From: Pseudanabaena sp. lw0831
GTDB lineage: Bacteria > Cyanobacteriota > Cyanobacteriia > Pseudanabaenales > Pseudanabaenaceae
Reading direction: 5' to 3'
Assembly: GCF_016584665.1 (NCBI RefSeq)
Contig: NZ_BBJB01000066.1
Location: 80,198-144,197, forward strand
DNA: 64,000 nt
In this document: positions 26,618 to 38,000 of the stretch, in pieces
Numbering within the stretch: position 1 is the first letter of the stretch
Layout of the letters: every line of letters starts with the position of its first letter
The notes under the pieces: generated by a model
What the model was told of the DNA's origin: nothing
Database searches by the model: none
Seen by the model: the letters and a program-made list of their open reading frames with translations, nothing else
Position numbers and translations under genes: made by a program

Positions 26618-28036
26618 CTACTTACCTAAACCGATCTGACTACGCCCAAAGCTCCGCACATCAGCGGTTGGGAAAAACGTAATATTATTTGCTGTTGGCG
26701 CTCTCCTAGTTCTATCAGTCGCAGGAGTTGTCAACCGCGCGATCGCATTACCGCGCATGAAGATTCTGGCTGTAACTGTATTTGGAGAAACACAAGCATA
26801 AAAACTACTCAGCCTTGAAGGATTACTGCCACCGATAGCAGAATCAGCAAAATTGGCAGGAATTCTCTGCGTGAAGTTATTTGCAGGATCTGTCGTACCA
26901 ACTCCCACCGAAGGATCGTCACAATCCAGATTTTTATTTGGAGTAGTAGCATCATTCCTGCCAATAGGAATCTTAAAGGCAGCGGTAGCTGAAGCAGGAA
27001 TTCCAGTACCAGCCGCAACTACATCACCACCTTGGTTGGTGTTATAGGCAGTATCGTCGATAAAGTCTACAAGGGTGACAAAAGGACTAAGGGTAAAATT
27101 AAAATCGTCAAACTTTTTCCAAGATGTTAGTCCACCTGCGGTTGAGAAGTCGGGTCGATTAAATCCTACGGATGGAGAAATGAAATATTGATTACGATCT
27201 TCTAGAGGAACAGGAACTGTGATCAACGGGGAAATGTTGATGGGCAATCTCGTAGTTACTTGTGTTGCTGCTGGGCAGCCGACAGACCCGATCGCGCCGC
27301 CATTACTACAATAACCCACATACCCATCTTTGATCTCCCATCTCAAAATCCGAGCAGTCTGTGACCAGCCACTTGTATTGTTGCTAGCAATAGTTGGGTC
27401 ATCGTTTTTTAGGTAATAGGCGACCAGAGCATAGGTGTATGTGTCTCTCCCGTAGGCTCTACTATTAGCACCACTACTACTTGTCCTACAGTCTGTTAAT
27501 TCTGTTAGTGATGCTGGTGGTGTTGCTGCTGCATTATTTACATAGGGCATACAACCAATAAATTCATCAGGCGGCACTAGATAGGTTGCCGCTGGATTGC
27601 TATAGCTTGATCTTGCGTCGGGATCAAAAGTAAATCTTTTCCAAAAAACTAAGATCGGGGTACAGGTATTAGAGGTTTGATTACATTCAGTACTGGGACC
27701 TGTTGTTTGCATATGTGGTAGTTGACTATTGATCGAAGCCAGCCCTTCTGCACCATAGATATAAATTGCTTCTTGCAGATCGTCTGCTATGTAGCTAATG
27801 GCTGCTTGAAGTTCTTCTTGAGCATTGGTCTTAACTGTCTCTTTCCGATCGCTATCTAGCACACCCACCAAAAATCCCAGCATGATCGCAACCATCAACG
27901 AGGCAATCAGAGCCGCCACTAACAACTCAATCAAGGTAAACCCAGAGGCAAAACCTTGACGATGCCGAGATTTTGGCGATCGCAATAGCCATTTGTGTTG
28001 CCGAAATGCCATTATTTTATGGAGAAGTTTTTTCAT
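26618..28036 (-). CDS. hpsC: Hormogonium polysaccharide secretion pseudopilin HpsC
   Basis: 472 residues, large for a pseudopilin. A basic leader of about 32 residues ends in SG-FTLIELLVAALIASLMVAIMLGFLVG (Glu at +5), followed by QEELQAAISYIADDLQEAIYIYG, typical of GspJ/HpsC-type proteins, and a long Ser/Thr/Asn-rich extracellular domain with several cysteines. In Nostoc punctiforme the hps locus is needed for polysaccharide secretion and hormogonium motility. It sits 41 bp after hpsB and is followed immediately by two more pilin-like genes. Confidence 0.88.
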   Translation of the reverse strand: MKKLLHKIMAFRQHKWLLRSPKSRHRQGFASGFTLIELLVAALIASLMVAIMLGFLVGVLDSDRKETVKTNAQEELQAAISYIADDLQEAIYIYGAEGLASINSQLPHMQTTGPSTECNQTSNTCTPILVFWKRFTFDPDARSSYSNPAATYLVPPDEFIGCMPYVNNAAATPPASLTELTDCRTSSSGANSRAYGRDTYTYALVAYYLKNDDPTIASNNTSGWSQTARILRWEIKDGYVGYCSNGGAIGSVGCPAATQVTTRLPINISPLITVPVPLEDRNQYFISPSVGFNRPDFSTAGGLTSWKKFDDFNFTLSPFVTLVDFIDDTAYNTNQGGDVVAAGTGIPASATAAFKIPIGRNDATTPNKNLDCDDPSVGVGTTDPANNFTQRIPANFADSAIGGSNPSRLSSFYACVSPNTVTARIFMRGNAIARLTTPATDRTRRAPTANNITFFPTADVRSFGRSQIGLGK

Positions 28037-28077
28037 AGGACAGATTGCCTTACTTGATTAGCCTTACTTGATTACTG

Positions 28078-28905
28078 TTACGAGCCAATGCCCTTTTTGA
28101 TGTCATCAATATTTTTGGGATTGACAGTAGGCAGAAAAATCTGCGATCGCATTGTCACAATCGGACATCTACTCGTACCTGTACTAGAAAATGGGGTTTT
28201 ACTTTGAGCACATTCAGGTTCTGTCCCAACTCTAGGTAACGCAGCTCCTGCTGATAGTGCATCGGCACGGTAGACTCTAATCGCTAGCCAGAAACCTTGA
28301 TTTTTGAGGTCAGTAGATGCAGTTGCTACTGCGCTAAATGGACCACTTCGCATGGGCTGAATAAAGAAGTCTTGCGGATCGTCGACACTAAATCCATTGC
28401 CATTAGCATCAACACAGACACCAGGGACTTTTCCTGCTGGAACATTATTTGCAAGGCTGTTATTACAGATTGTCGCGGGTGGAAAGCTAGTTGTAGTTGG
28501 TGGCTGAACCGTTTTAGTTGGATCAAGTGGAGCAGCTGGATCTTCAAATGAATATTGATCTTGAGAATTTGGCTGACTTATAACAAGATTGTTTGGGAAG
28601 TTGGTAACGTCAATGACTCCGCCTCTTACAGCATCGATATATGACCTTCCTGCCTGAGTCGCCTGATCGATCCTTCTGGCGTTGACTCTTGCTGAGGTGG
28701 AAAGCGCGACCATCGGTGCGATCGATACAATTAATATCCCGACTACTACCGCCGCCACCAGAGATTCTAGTATGGTGAAACCAGCCGCTTCTGACTCAAG
28801 CGATCGCCTGGTCTTGAGAAGATGGGACAGATAACCCGCCAAAGAAGGAGCCATATATGGCTTACTAGTCTTAGCACCGTCAGCTTTGCAATTTCGATTT
28901 AACAT
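28078..28905 (-). CDS. hpsB: Hormogonium polysaccharide secretion pseudopilin HpsB
   Basis: 275 residues. A leader of about 42 residues ends at AAG-FTILESLVAAVVVGILIVSIAPMVAL, a type IV prepilin helix with Glu at +5, followed by RIDQATQAGRSYIDAVRGGV, typical of HpsB (GspI-like). The extracellular domain has four cysteines. hpsA lies immediately upstream (139-bp gap carrying a hairpin at 28995), and hpsC is 41 bp downstream, the order known from Nostoc. Confidence 0.88.
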   Translation of the reverse strand: MLNRNCKADGAKTSKPYMAPSLAGYLSHLLKTRRSLESEAAGFTILESLVAAVVVGILIVSIAPMVALSTSARVNARRIDQATQAGRSYIDAVRGGVIDVTNFPNNLVISQPNSQDQYSFEDPAAPLDPTKTVQPPTTTSFPPATICNNSLANNVPAGKVPGVCVDANGNGFSVDDPQDFFIQPMRSGPFSAVATASTDLKNQGFWLAIRVYRADALSAGAALPRVGTEPECAQSKTPFSSTGTSRCPIVTMRSQIFLPTVNPKNIDDIKKGIGS

Positions 28906-28994
28906 AACCCACCATCATCAAAGAACAAGGACAAAGCATTTAAATTTTAATCGCACTTAATTGCCAAAAATCGCCAAAATCAGAATCTTAACTA

Positions 28995-29043
28995 TCAATC
29001 CTCTTTAATCCTTTCCTCATCAAAGAGGATTAAAGAGGATTGA
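28995..29043. repeat. 17-bp-arm inverted repeat between hpsA and hpsB
   Basis: TCAATCCTCTTTAATCC (28995-29011) pairs perfectly with GGATTAAAGAGGATTGA (29027-29043) around a 15-base loop, starting 1 bp past the hpsA stop. No T-run follows on the minus strand, so it may stabilise or attenuate hpsBC mRNA. Confidence 0.65.
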
Positions 29044-29044
29044 G

Positions 29045-32000
29045 TTATTCATATGTAATGGTTGGATTATCACCTGCTGTGGTAGTTCCGTACCTTGGAA
29101 AATCGCAAGCGGAACGGCGATCGCTACCGCGCAAAGCGCGTTTGACATAGTTGGTTGGTGTAGTACCTTCTCTTTGCGCCCTACCCACATTCACAGCGGC
29201 AGTACCAGCAACAGTGAGCGCTGTTGGATTAGCTGGCTCCAAAGCACAGAGCAGAGCCTCAACCCAAGCATCATCACCACTGATCTCTCTAAAGAACTCA
29301 TTAGAACCAGCAATTGGTACGGCAAAGCGCTCAGCAAAGCGATCGGGTTGCTGTGTCAGCAGACCCACATCATAGCCCCAGAGACGAATCGGAGGAGAAT
29401 AGTAAGGGAGTTGTTGACCTGTAGCTGACTGATAGAATAACTTATAGCCACTCAGCCCTGAGGAAGTCGGTAGCGCAGGATTCATAAAGATGGTCTTCAT
29501 ATCACTGTAAGCCCCGACCGAAGGATTGTTGACCAAAGGGCCTGTAATTGCAAAGGGCGCAGTTGCAAAACGACTCCTTGTATTTTGGATAAATCCACCT
29601 GCGATCTTGACTGGTACATTTTGCCAATTTTCAAGGAATCGGACAAAGTTGGCTAAGCCGCCACCTGTCTCACCTGTTGGGAAAGCGGGTGTCGGCAAGA
29701 CAGTACCTGCGCTCACTCCTACTATAGAATTAATAGTGCTAGATACTGTATAGCTTATACCGTTTCTAGAAGGTGTACTACCTGCGACGAAGTACACATT
29801 AACTTCAGTTTGGGTCGGACGAATCGTCCATTGACCAGTTGATGCACCAGGCGTACCGTTAATACCACCAGAAGCTGGCTGAGAAATGGAAGGATTATTG
29901 TTTGCGGTGGCATCGGGGACATGAAGTTGTAACACAGGTAATAGTGCGGGCTGATCGACCTCCGTCATTGCGGTAAACAATGTCGCATCGTTGATTGCTG
30001 GATCTGTAGCACGGAATCCTAAGAAGCGTACACCTCGGAAGGATGTAAACTCGTCCATTACCGCTAGTTCTGATGTATTGGCTATAGTAGAAGCAGCATT
30101 TGGCATCGTACCGATGAAGTTACCAGTCACTACACTTGGTCTACTTGCAGTACCAGAAAACGCTAAGTTAGCAGGCCCAACCGTTAAAGTACCACCTCCT
30201 GTGGCAGCAGTTATTGTGGTTACAGAACCACCCAAAGTATCGCTCACCGTAAAAGTAGTCGCTGAAGGAGTGGACAGCACATAATAAACCCTGCCGTTAG
30301 TCAAACCTGTAGGAAGAGAATTAGTTGAACTATTGAAATAAACAGGTTTGCCGATTGGGAAGTTATGTGATGTCGTCGTCGTAATTGTATTTGATGCTGA
30401 AGCTACAAATGTAGGATTTGCATCAACCTTGGAGAAGACCCAGAAAATGTTGTTTGGATCGACTCCATCCAGCTTGATGCGGAAGCTATTAAACACAACG
30501 TCTTCAGCAGAGTCAGCCATCATAACGAAGACAGGGCTAGGACCGCGACGGATACTTGTAGGTGTACAAGTACTGCCAGCCCCTGTAACAGGATCAACAC
30601 AGTTGGCTCTAAAGGTAAGCGTACCTGTCAGAGTTCTTGTACCTCCGACTACCGTACCTAAGCTCACGGATGGATCGGCTGCACCCAAATTCTTCAAGTT
30701 GTAAACATGAACCTTGTTATTGGCAAAGGTGTTAATGGCTCCAAGGGAAAGATTAATATTAGAGCTAATGTCGATAGTTCCAGAGCCATTGCTAGTAAGG
30801 TCGATCGCAGGACCTCCTAATGAGGTTGACAGCTTGAACTTAGAGACCGTTGTTGATGTCGATACATCTTTGTCGCGAACGTAGTATGTCGTGATTGGGG
30901 CTAGTGGTGGTGTTGCTGCTGGCAGTGAACCTGGACCAAAAACAATAGGCTGGTTATTGGTAAAAGTATTACCTGGCAATATAAGTTCATTCGTTGCAAT
31001 ATCTACCGTTGTGGCACTTGCAGTAAACGAAAGTTTTCCAAAGTCAGGCGCAGGAGTATTTGTACCATTGTTACCGTTTGTAGAGGCATTAGGTGATAAG
31101 CCAATAAAACCAGCATTACCAGGTACAAGTAGAGCGCTGCGTAGACCAGTACCAGCGGCTAGACTTGGGAAAGTGCCTGTAGGAGCAGTACCCATGAAGT
31201 TAGAGATCGCAGCACCAGGGGTATTAGTTCCCGTGGGACAACTACCAGTCGTGATGTCTCTCTGTGTCTGAGTTGTACCATTCGCAAGATTCAGAATCTT
31301 ATCTATGGACTGATAAGCACGGGAATTGCCAGTACCACCACATACCGCAAAGGTAGTAGCAGGTTGAACTGAACTGGTAGTACTCTGCGAACTGATGTTG
31401 TCACTGGGGAAGTGTGGGTTATAAGGCAGATTAAGATTGAGTAGATTAGCTGTAGATGCACTAGTATTGAAAGCCGCAGTCTCCGTAGAGCATCGCTCAT
31501 CGACAATCCCAGTACTTGAGTTAATACAAACAGTATCAGGAAGTAAAAGCCTTCCTGTGCTGTTTAAGTTGGCTCTTCCCGCACCACCGATCGCAGGGAA
31601 ACTCAAGTTATTGATAAAGAGGTTACTAGCTGAATAGCTAATATTGTTTCCTTCTCCAATCCAGTTACCAGCGCTGCCTGCTGCCTTGTACCAAAGCGTT
31701 CCATTTGCTGTGGGAGGCAAGCTGTTTGACATCTGCTGACCATTGTTGCTACCAGTGGTGAGGTTACCAGGCAACATTGGAATTTCACCTAGAGCTTCAG
31801 GGCGCTGAGGAATGTCAGGGAAAATCCCACTCTCTAGAGATAGCGTCGCTTGACCAGTGCCTAGAGCCGTTAGATCAATTACTGCACCGTTTAATGTTGT
31901 CGAAAGCTTAAATGTATCTCCGACCACATCACGAACATAGTAAGTCGAACCTACCGCCAATGCTGGTGTTGCTACTGGCACTGTGCCACCAGTAACCGAC

Positions 32001-35000
32001 AAAGTGAGAGCATCGCCATTGGAAAAGCGCGATCCTAATATACTGAATGTATCATTTAAAAGATTAATAGTATCGATTCTATTATCGCGAACTATTATTG
32101 ATTGACCTGTACCTTGAGCCGTCAAATCGATCGCAGCACCACCTAAGGTCGTCGCGAGCCTGAATGTTTCGGTTGAGGGATCTACATCACGAACATAGTA
32201 AGTCTGACCTGCAACTAATGCTGGCGCTGCTGTTGGCAATGTCCCGCCGATACTGGGCGACACAATCACAGCGTCACCATTCGCAAAGTTATTTCCCTTG
32301 ACCGTAAATGTATTGTTTGTAATATCTACAGCACTTTCAATTTCAAATGAATTACTCCATACAAATTGACCTATGGTACTACCAGTGCTGCCATTCCAAG
32401 ATGGTGGTGTAAATGGACGAGGACGAGTGTCAGTTGTACCTGAATGGTAGAAAGGATAAGACGCAGCTGGAGGTACGATCGTAGAGAAAGGCATACCCAT
32501 GCTACGGGCGCTACTTGGAAGCTTTGGCAAGTATTCCTGCAAATAAACGCGAGGGTACATTGTCAACGGAGGAGTTGGAGGAGGTGTTGGAGGTGTTGGA
32601 GTTGGAGGAGGTGTTGGAGGTGTTGGTGTTGGAGGTGTTGGAGGTGTTGGAGGTGTTGGAGGTGTTGGTGTTGGAGGTGTTGGACAAGCTCCAGGAGTAG
32701 TTATTCTATCGTCATTGTTGTTTCGAGTAATTCCAGAACCACAAGCTGCGGTTGTGGTAGCGATTTGAAGACGTCCTCTGACATCTGTAATAGCTCCATA
32801 AGTCGTTAAAGGTCCTTGAAGGTTATTAAGTTTTACCCGAAACTCTTCTTGGTTTTCATCAGTGCTATCACGAACAACCAAAACTGTGAGTGTCTTAGTG
32901 TTAGGATCGGTGGCTGTGTTTGTTGGACCTGTCCAAGAGACGACAGTACAGTACTCTGTAGCAGGGCATGATTCATTCTCAGGAGGAATAGTTCCAGTTG
33001 CTACGCCAGCCGTGCTACTAGCTGCAACTGGAAGTCGAGGGAATATGTTAGTAGTAGCTGTCGCAATAGGTGCAGCGACGTTGACAAGACCTGCCGATGT
33101 CGTCATCAATAGGTTAAGACCAACTGTACCATTGTAAAAAGAATTGATGTAATCGGTTTTAGTGTTAGCTATCGGATCTGCGAACAAAGAGAATGGTGAA
33201 CCTACCGCACCTGGTGTAGCACCACCGCTATTGTAGGCAGTTACTCTGACCTTTACAGTTTCTCCAGCCGACAGAAGACCACGGTTTTGGATCGTTACAG
33301 GAAAGTTATAGCGGCGATAAACTGCATTGTTTGTGCTCCTTCTTTGATCATTGGTGATCGCAGCACCTAAAAGATTGTCATTTTGGAAGTCTCCAGGTGT
33401 TGGGCTGGTTATATTACCTGTGCCTGCTGCCCAAGTCGGTGTTGCAATAAGTGGTGTCCAATCAGGAGCAGGTAAATTTGTACCACTAGCACCTATAGCA
33501 ATTAGCTGTGACTCCAGCCTTCCATCAGTAGCTGTTAATACAGGAGTGTTCTGATCTCTTCTTCGTCCCTCAGGCTGATCTACATTGCCGCCTAGACTGA
33601 CTGTAATGCCCGAATCAGGACAACCGACAGTTCCATAGCTATTTTTATTACCCAAGGTAAAGGGCGCTCCCAAGCCTCCCATAATCATGGGATACGTATA
33701 ACCAGTTGCGAGATCGCCATTTTGCACACCAATTGCCATCGGCCAAGTCTGATTGCTTCCAGGGCAGGAGCCAGCAAAAATCAGTTGGTTATTGCCATCT
33801 TTATAAATATCGTCAAAGCGCAAGAACGAAAGACGACGAGGATAGCGCCAATCATTTGGATCGATGTAGCGTGGTGCTCCAGTCGATGGAGTGGGAGTAT
33901 TTGTAGGTGCTGGGGTAGTTATATTTCCAGCCGCATCAAAGGTAGGTAATGTGGTTGTCCCTGCACCCTCCTTAAACCAATCAGTAGAAGTACATTCACT
34001 AACTGGCAGCTTACGGCAAATCTCCATGCCGTACTCATTAAAGGCAATCCGACGTTGTACAGGCGTAACCCCGTTGGCATTGTAACTAGCGAGGTTGCCG
34101 TTAACCGCAGGAGTCGCATCAGGGTCACCCATCCAAGTAGTGGTATTTGCCCCCGCACCACCATCCGAGTTTCTGGTTCTCAGCCATGGCGAACTCGTCA
34201 CAAAATTGTTATTAAAGAATCCATTGCGACGTAGATCGAGTACATAGCTACTGTCTTTCAGCTCTTCAGAACTGGTATTGAGTTGTGACTGCCAGTTGAT
34301 GCTAGTAGATGTATAGGCATTGTTGCGAAGGTCAAAGTCACCATCAGTACGATAGCCATCACGGAAGTTTGCAGACAAGACAGTTACCGCATCAGCTAAT
34401 ACTGTTGCTGGTCTCCACTCATCACCAAGTGTACAGTTGGCATTAGAAGTAGGACGGCAGGCAAAGTTAGCATCGAGGCGATCAGCCGCTCCATTGTCGG
34501 CATGGCGCTGATAGAAGTTATTCCAGATCAGCGTTGGCGTGGCGATATTTTCATTGAGAAGTTGCGTAAATTCTTCACGGGTGTGTCTATTAAAGCTCGG
34601 TACAATCGTCGTACTAGCAGGGTTAACAGGATCGCGTTGAGCCTTAATATATACTGGTAAATTGGATACGAGGGTTAAGCCCTTTTCGCCTTTAGTTGCT
34701 TCTGTCCAAGGGAAAGTCGCATAGGTGGCATTAGAAACAAGTGCAGTACCATCCACATTCGCAAGGTTGGCATTATTGAGGCTACTGCGCCAGAGGCGAT
34801 AGCCATTGATCAGACGAATACTGCTAGGCTTGCGCGTAGGATCGAGCAGGAAGTCAGTCGAGCTAAGGTTTTTACGTCTTCCCAGAGATGTCGGGGTGGG
34901 GTTTCCAGAACCATCTTTATCGTAATAGCTCAGATCTTCGAGCGCATCTTCACGGGAGGCATAGACGATGCCGCTATAGGGCAGCATATAGTCTGTGGCT

Positions 35001-38000
35001 ACACCCGAATTATTACCACCAGAGATCGTTGCACCTCTTAGCCGATCCATATCAATATCGGTGGTTCGGATTTCGAGGGGTTGACGTTGCTCGATTTCTA
35101 GATCGTAAATATCACCACGATTGGGAACACGTATAGCAAGTCCATCACCCGACGAGGGGTTATTGCCACTAGCAGATTCTGTCAATGACTCGTTGCGATT
35201 AAGAGCGTTGACCTCACGGCCATCAAGGAAAGAACTTTCACGGAAAGTACCATGAGGTAGCTGTACACTACTTACAGCAGGATTACCTGCGAGTGCTGCT
35301 GGGGTAATCGTCGCCAAAGCAGCGCTCGTATTCGCAAGGGTCAGCGTGTTATCAAGGATCTGCAAGGCACAGAGATTGGAGTCAAGGGTAGACTGTTGCG
35401 GTAAGGTTAAACCTGCGGCTGCACCAGTTGTTACAGCTTTATCAACAATAATTTTCTTCAGAACTTCGCGTAATGGCTCATTCGCAAAGCGTCCATTAGG
35501 GAAGATCAGGTTAGCCTGATAGGCAAGTCTCTCTCCATAAGGACTAGCGGTATTGCTGGGTTGTCTAGCAGGATCTTTAAACTTGAAGATTCCACCCGCA
35601 GGGTTACTAACTGTCGCAGTACTGTCATAGAACAAGCCACTTGCGGCGTTAAATGCAATACCACTAAAGGTGACAGTGGTAGATGCAGAGGTTAGACCAA
35701 CGTTATAGACTAAACCGTTATTAGAGCGTCCATTCGGATCAGGATTCCAAGGTGCAGGCGTAACTCCAATTGGTGCGTTTCTTGCAGTAATGGGAGTCGA
35801 TGGATCGTAGTAGCTGCTAACACAGGCGATCGGTGCTTGGTAATTAGTTGGCGAACTGATCGCATTAAACGCATCATATTTATAGTGATAAACTGCTGTT
35901 GCCCGCATTTGCAGATCGCCTTTGCGAGTGTCACCAGCGCCACCTGTCATTGGCATCGAGTCTGGCCAAACGACATAATTTCTGGGTTGTTGTTCGCGAT
36001 CGCTATTTGTGTCAACTGTGGCGTTAAATGTCGCCGCAAACTTCAGTTCATCGACCTTGTTATTTGGATCGCTAGCATCCGTATAATCATTAATCGGATT
36101 GTTTACCTGACCATTCCAAAGCGGAGCGCTAGATTCATCCCACAAATTTGGCGAAGCTGTTGTATCATCTGGCAATCCAGTACGGAACCTTGGCAAGAAG
36201 GTGTCTTCAGGACGACGGCTATAAATACCTGCATTGGTGACTACTCGCAGTCCACCAGTACGGGGTGAAGTCTCAGGGGTTAGTGTGGTTGGATTAAGTG
36301 GATCGGTGACCGCAGGATCGAGAGCTGCTGAGATTTCCCAGAAACCACCGCGATCAGATACCCCAAGGTTGCTAAGCGGAATCGAACGAGTCTCACGATA
36401 GCGTGCTACTGAGCCAGCCGTAGTCTCATTATTGACATTCCAAAATACAGAGGAATTGGTGGTGAGCGGGTTGAGCACTTTTTCGCCAACAAATTCTAGT
36501 GCTCCGCTGGTGGTATTCTTCTTGAGCCATTTAGCAGGTAAACTATTACCCACCAAAATGCGATCTCCGATCATTAATTCATTATTATTTGCAGTAACTA
36601 CAGCATCGGGATCACTCGCAGAAAGGTTAAGTCTGTTGGCTGTCTGGAGCAATGTGATCCCAGTCGGGTCGGAAATTGCCACTGCTCCCCCAACACTAGT
36701 ATCAAATCCAGCCCCTGTGGATAGATCGAAAGTCCCAATTCCTCTACCAAAATTGGGGTTAGCATAAAGCGGCAACATCCATTTAATTGGCGGTGCTAGC
36801 TCTGGTGGCTGGGTTACATCGCTGTTAGGAATTGGAGTGAGGGTAGGAGGAAGCGAAGGATCTATTTGACCAAATGCAACTTCACGGAAGGAAACTTTGC
36901 GAGTGCGTTCGCTAAAATAAGCCGTATAAGCAGAACGTCTAGCTGCATTTACCTCCGTTTGTGAAGATAGAGCTTCATCTTGAATGCGCCTGACGAGATC
37001 TGATTGGACAGATGCGGGATCTTTGACACCTGCATAAATTAGGTTACTCGTACTGAAGTTGACAGGTAATGGGAAATTAACTGTAGCCTGACCACGTAGT
37101 GCGATCGCAGCATCCACCAGAGCGCCAATACGGGTGTTGTAAGCAAAGTCATTCAGGGCTAGGTCAGAGCTGAGGTTACCTGCGACAGTGCTGTTGACAC
37201 TTTGATTAGTCTCATCAAGCTCGATGATCCCAGTTCGACCAGCCACAGATGCTACAGGTGGTACACCAGCCCCACGGAATAGATGTACATTGACCTTGCC
37301 CGAAGCGCTATTAGATAGGTTGGCAGGATTGTTGCTAACCGCATCCCCTTCAACTACGTTACCTGCGACAATGATTTCGCTATTCTTTTTCTCGTAATAG
37401 CAAGAGCCGAAAAGGTCTGGATTAGGTGTAACTCCATTGGTAGCCGAACCACCAGAGCTACTGACTTGATAGAGCGTAATCGGACTGTTTGCCGCTGCGC
37501 CAACCATCAGGTTGCCCGCACTATACATTCTTCCATTTAGACGGAAGGTAGCAATGTTAACGAGTTCTGTATCTCCTTCAAAGAAAACTGCGTTATTGTT
37601 TTGGGGCGATCGGGCGCGGTCTTGTTGAAGTTCGACAGCGCTGATGGCATTTAAGCCATTATAAACTTCGTAGTCCGCCGCCGCAGTAACTGGAAAGACT
37701 GGAAAACTTTGCGTATCTTTAATAGGAACAGTAACTGCATAAACAAAGAATGATTTACGGAGTTTGTTATCACTGGAGTTTGTCCAGCCACCATCCCCAG
37801 CAATATTCGTAACGCCACCAGTAGAAACACAAGCTCCTGAGAGTGTAGTCTCATCCATCGGCAAGGCTCTTGACTCGATTGGGACTACAGGACGGGAGGT
37901 GACAGATGGTGGTCGAGCGCGAAAGAGAATACTGTATAGCCCGTAAGAATCGAACTTCCCATTGTTATCGGTGTCTATAGGGAACTTCCATGCGGTAGAG

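Noticed and set aside
32444..32809. Open frames on the plus strand inside hpsA, with CW/EVLEVL repeats
   Set aside because: They are the reverse reading of the HpsA Thr-Pro tandem repeat; no ribosome binding site and antisense to a clear gene.
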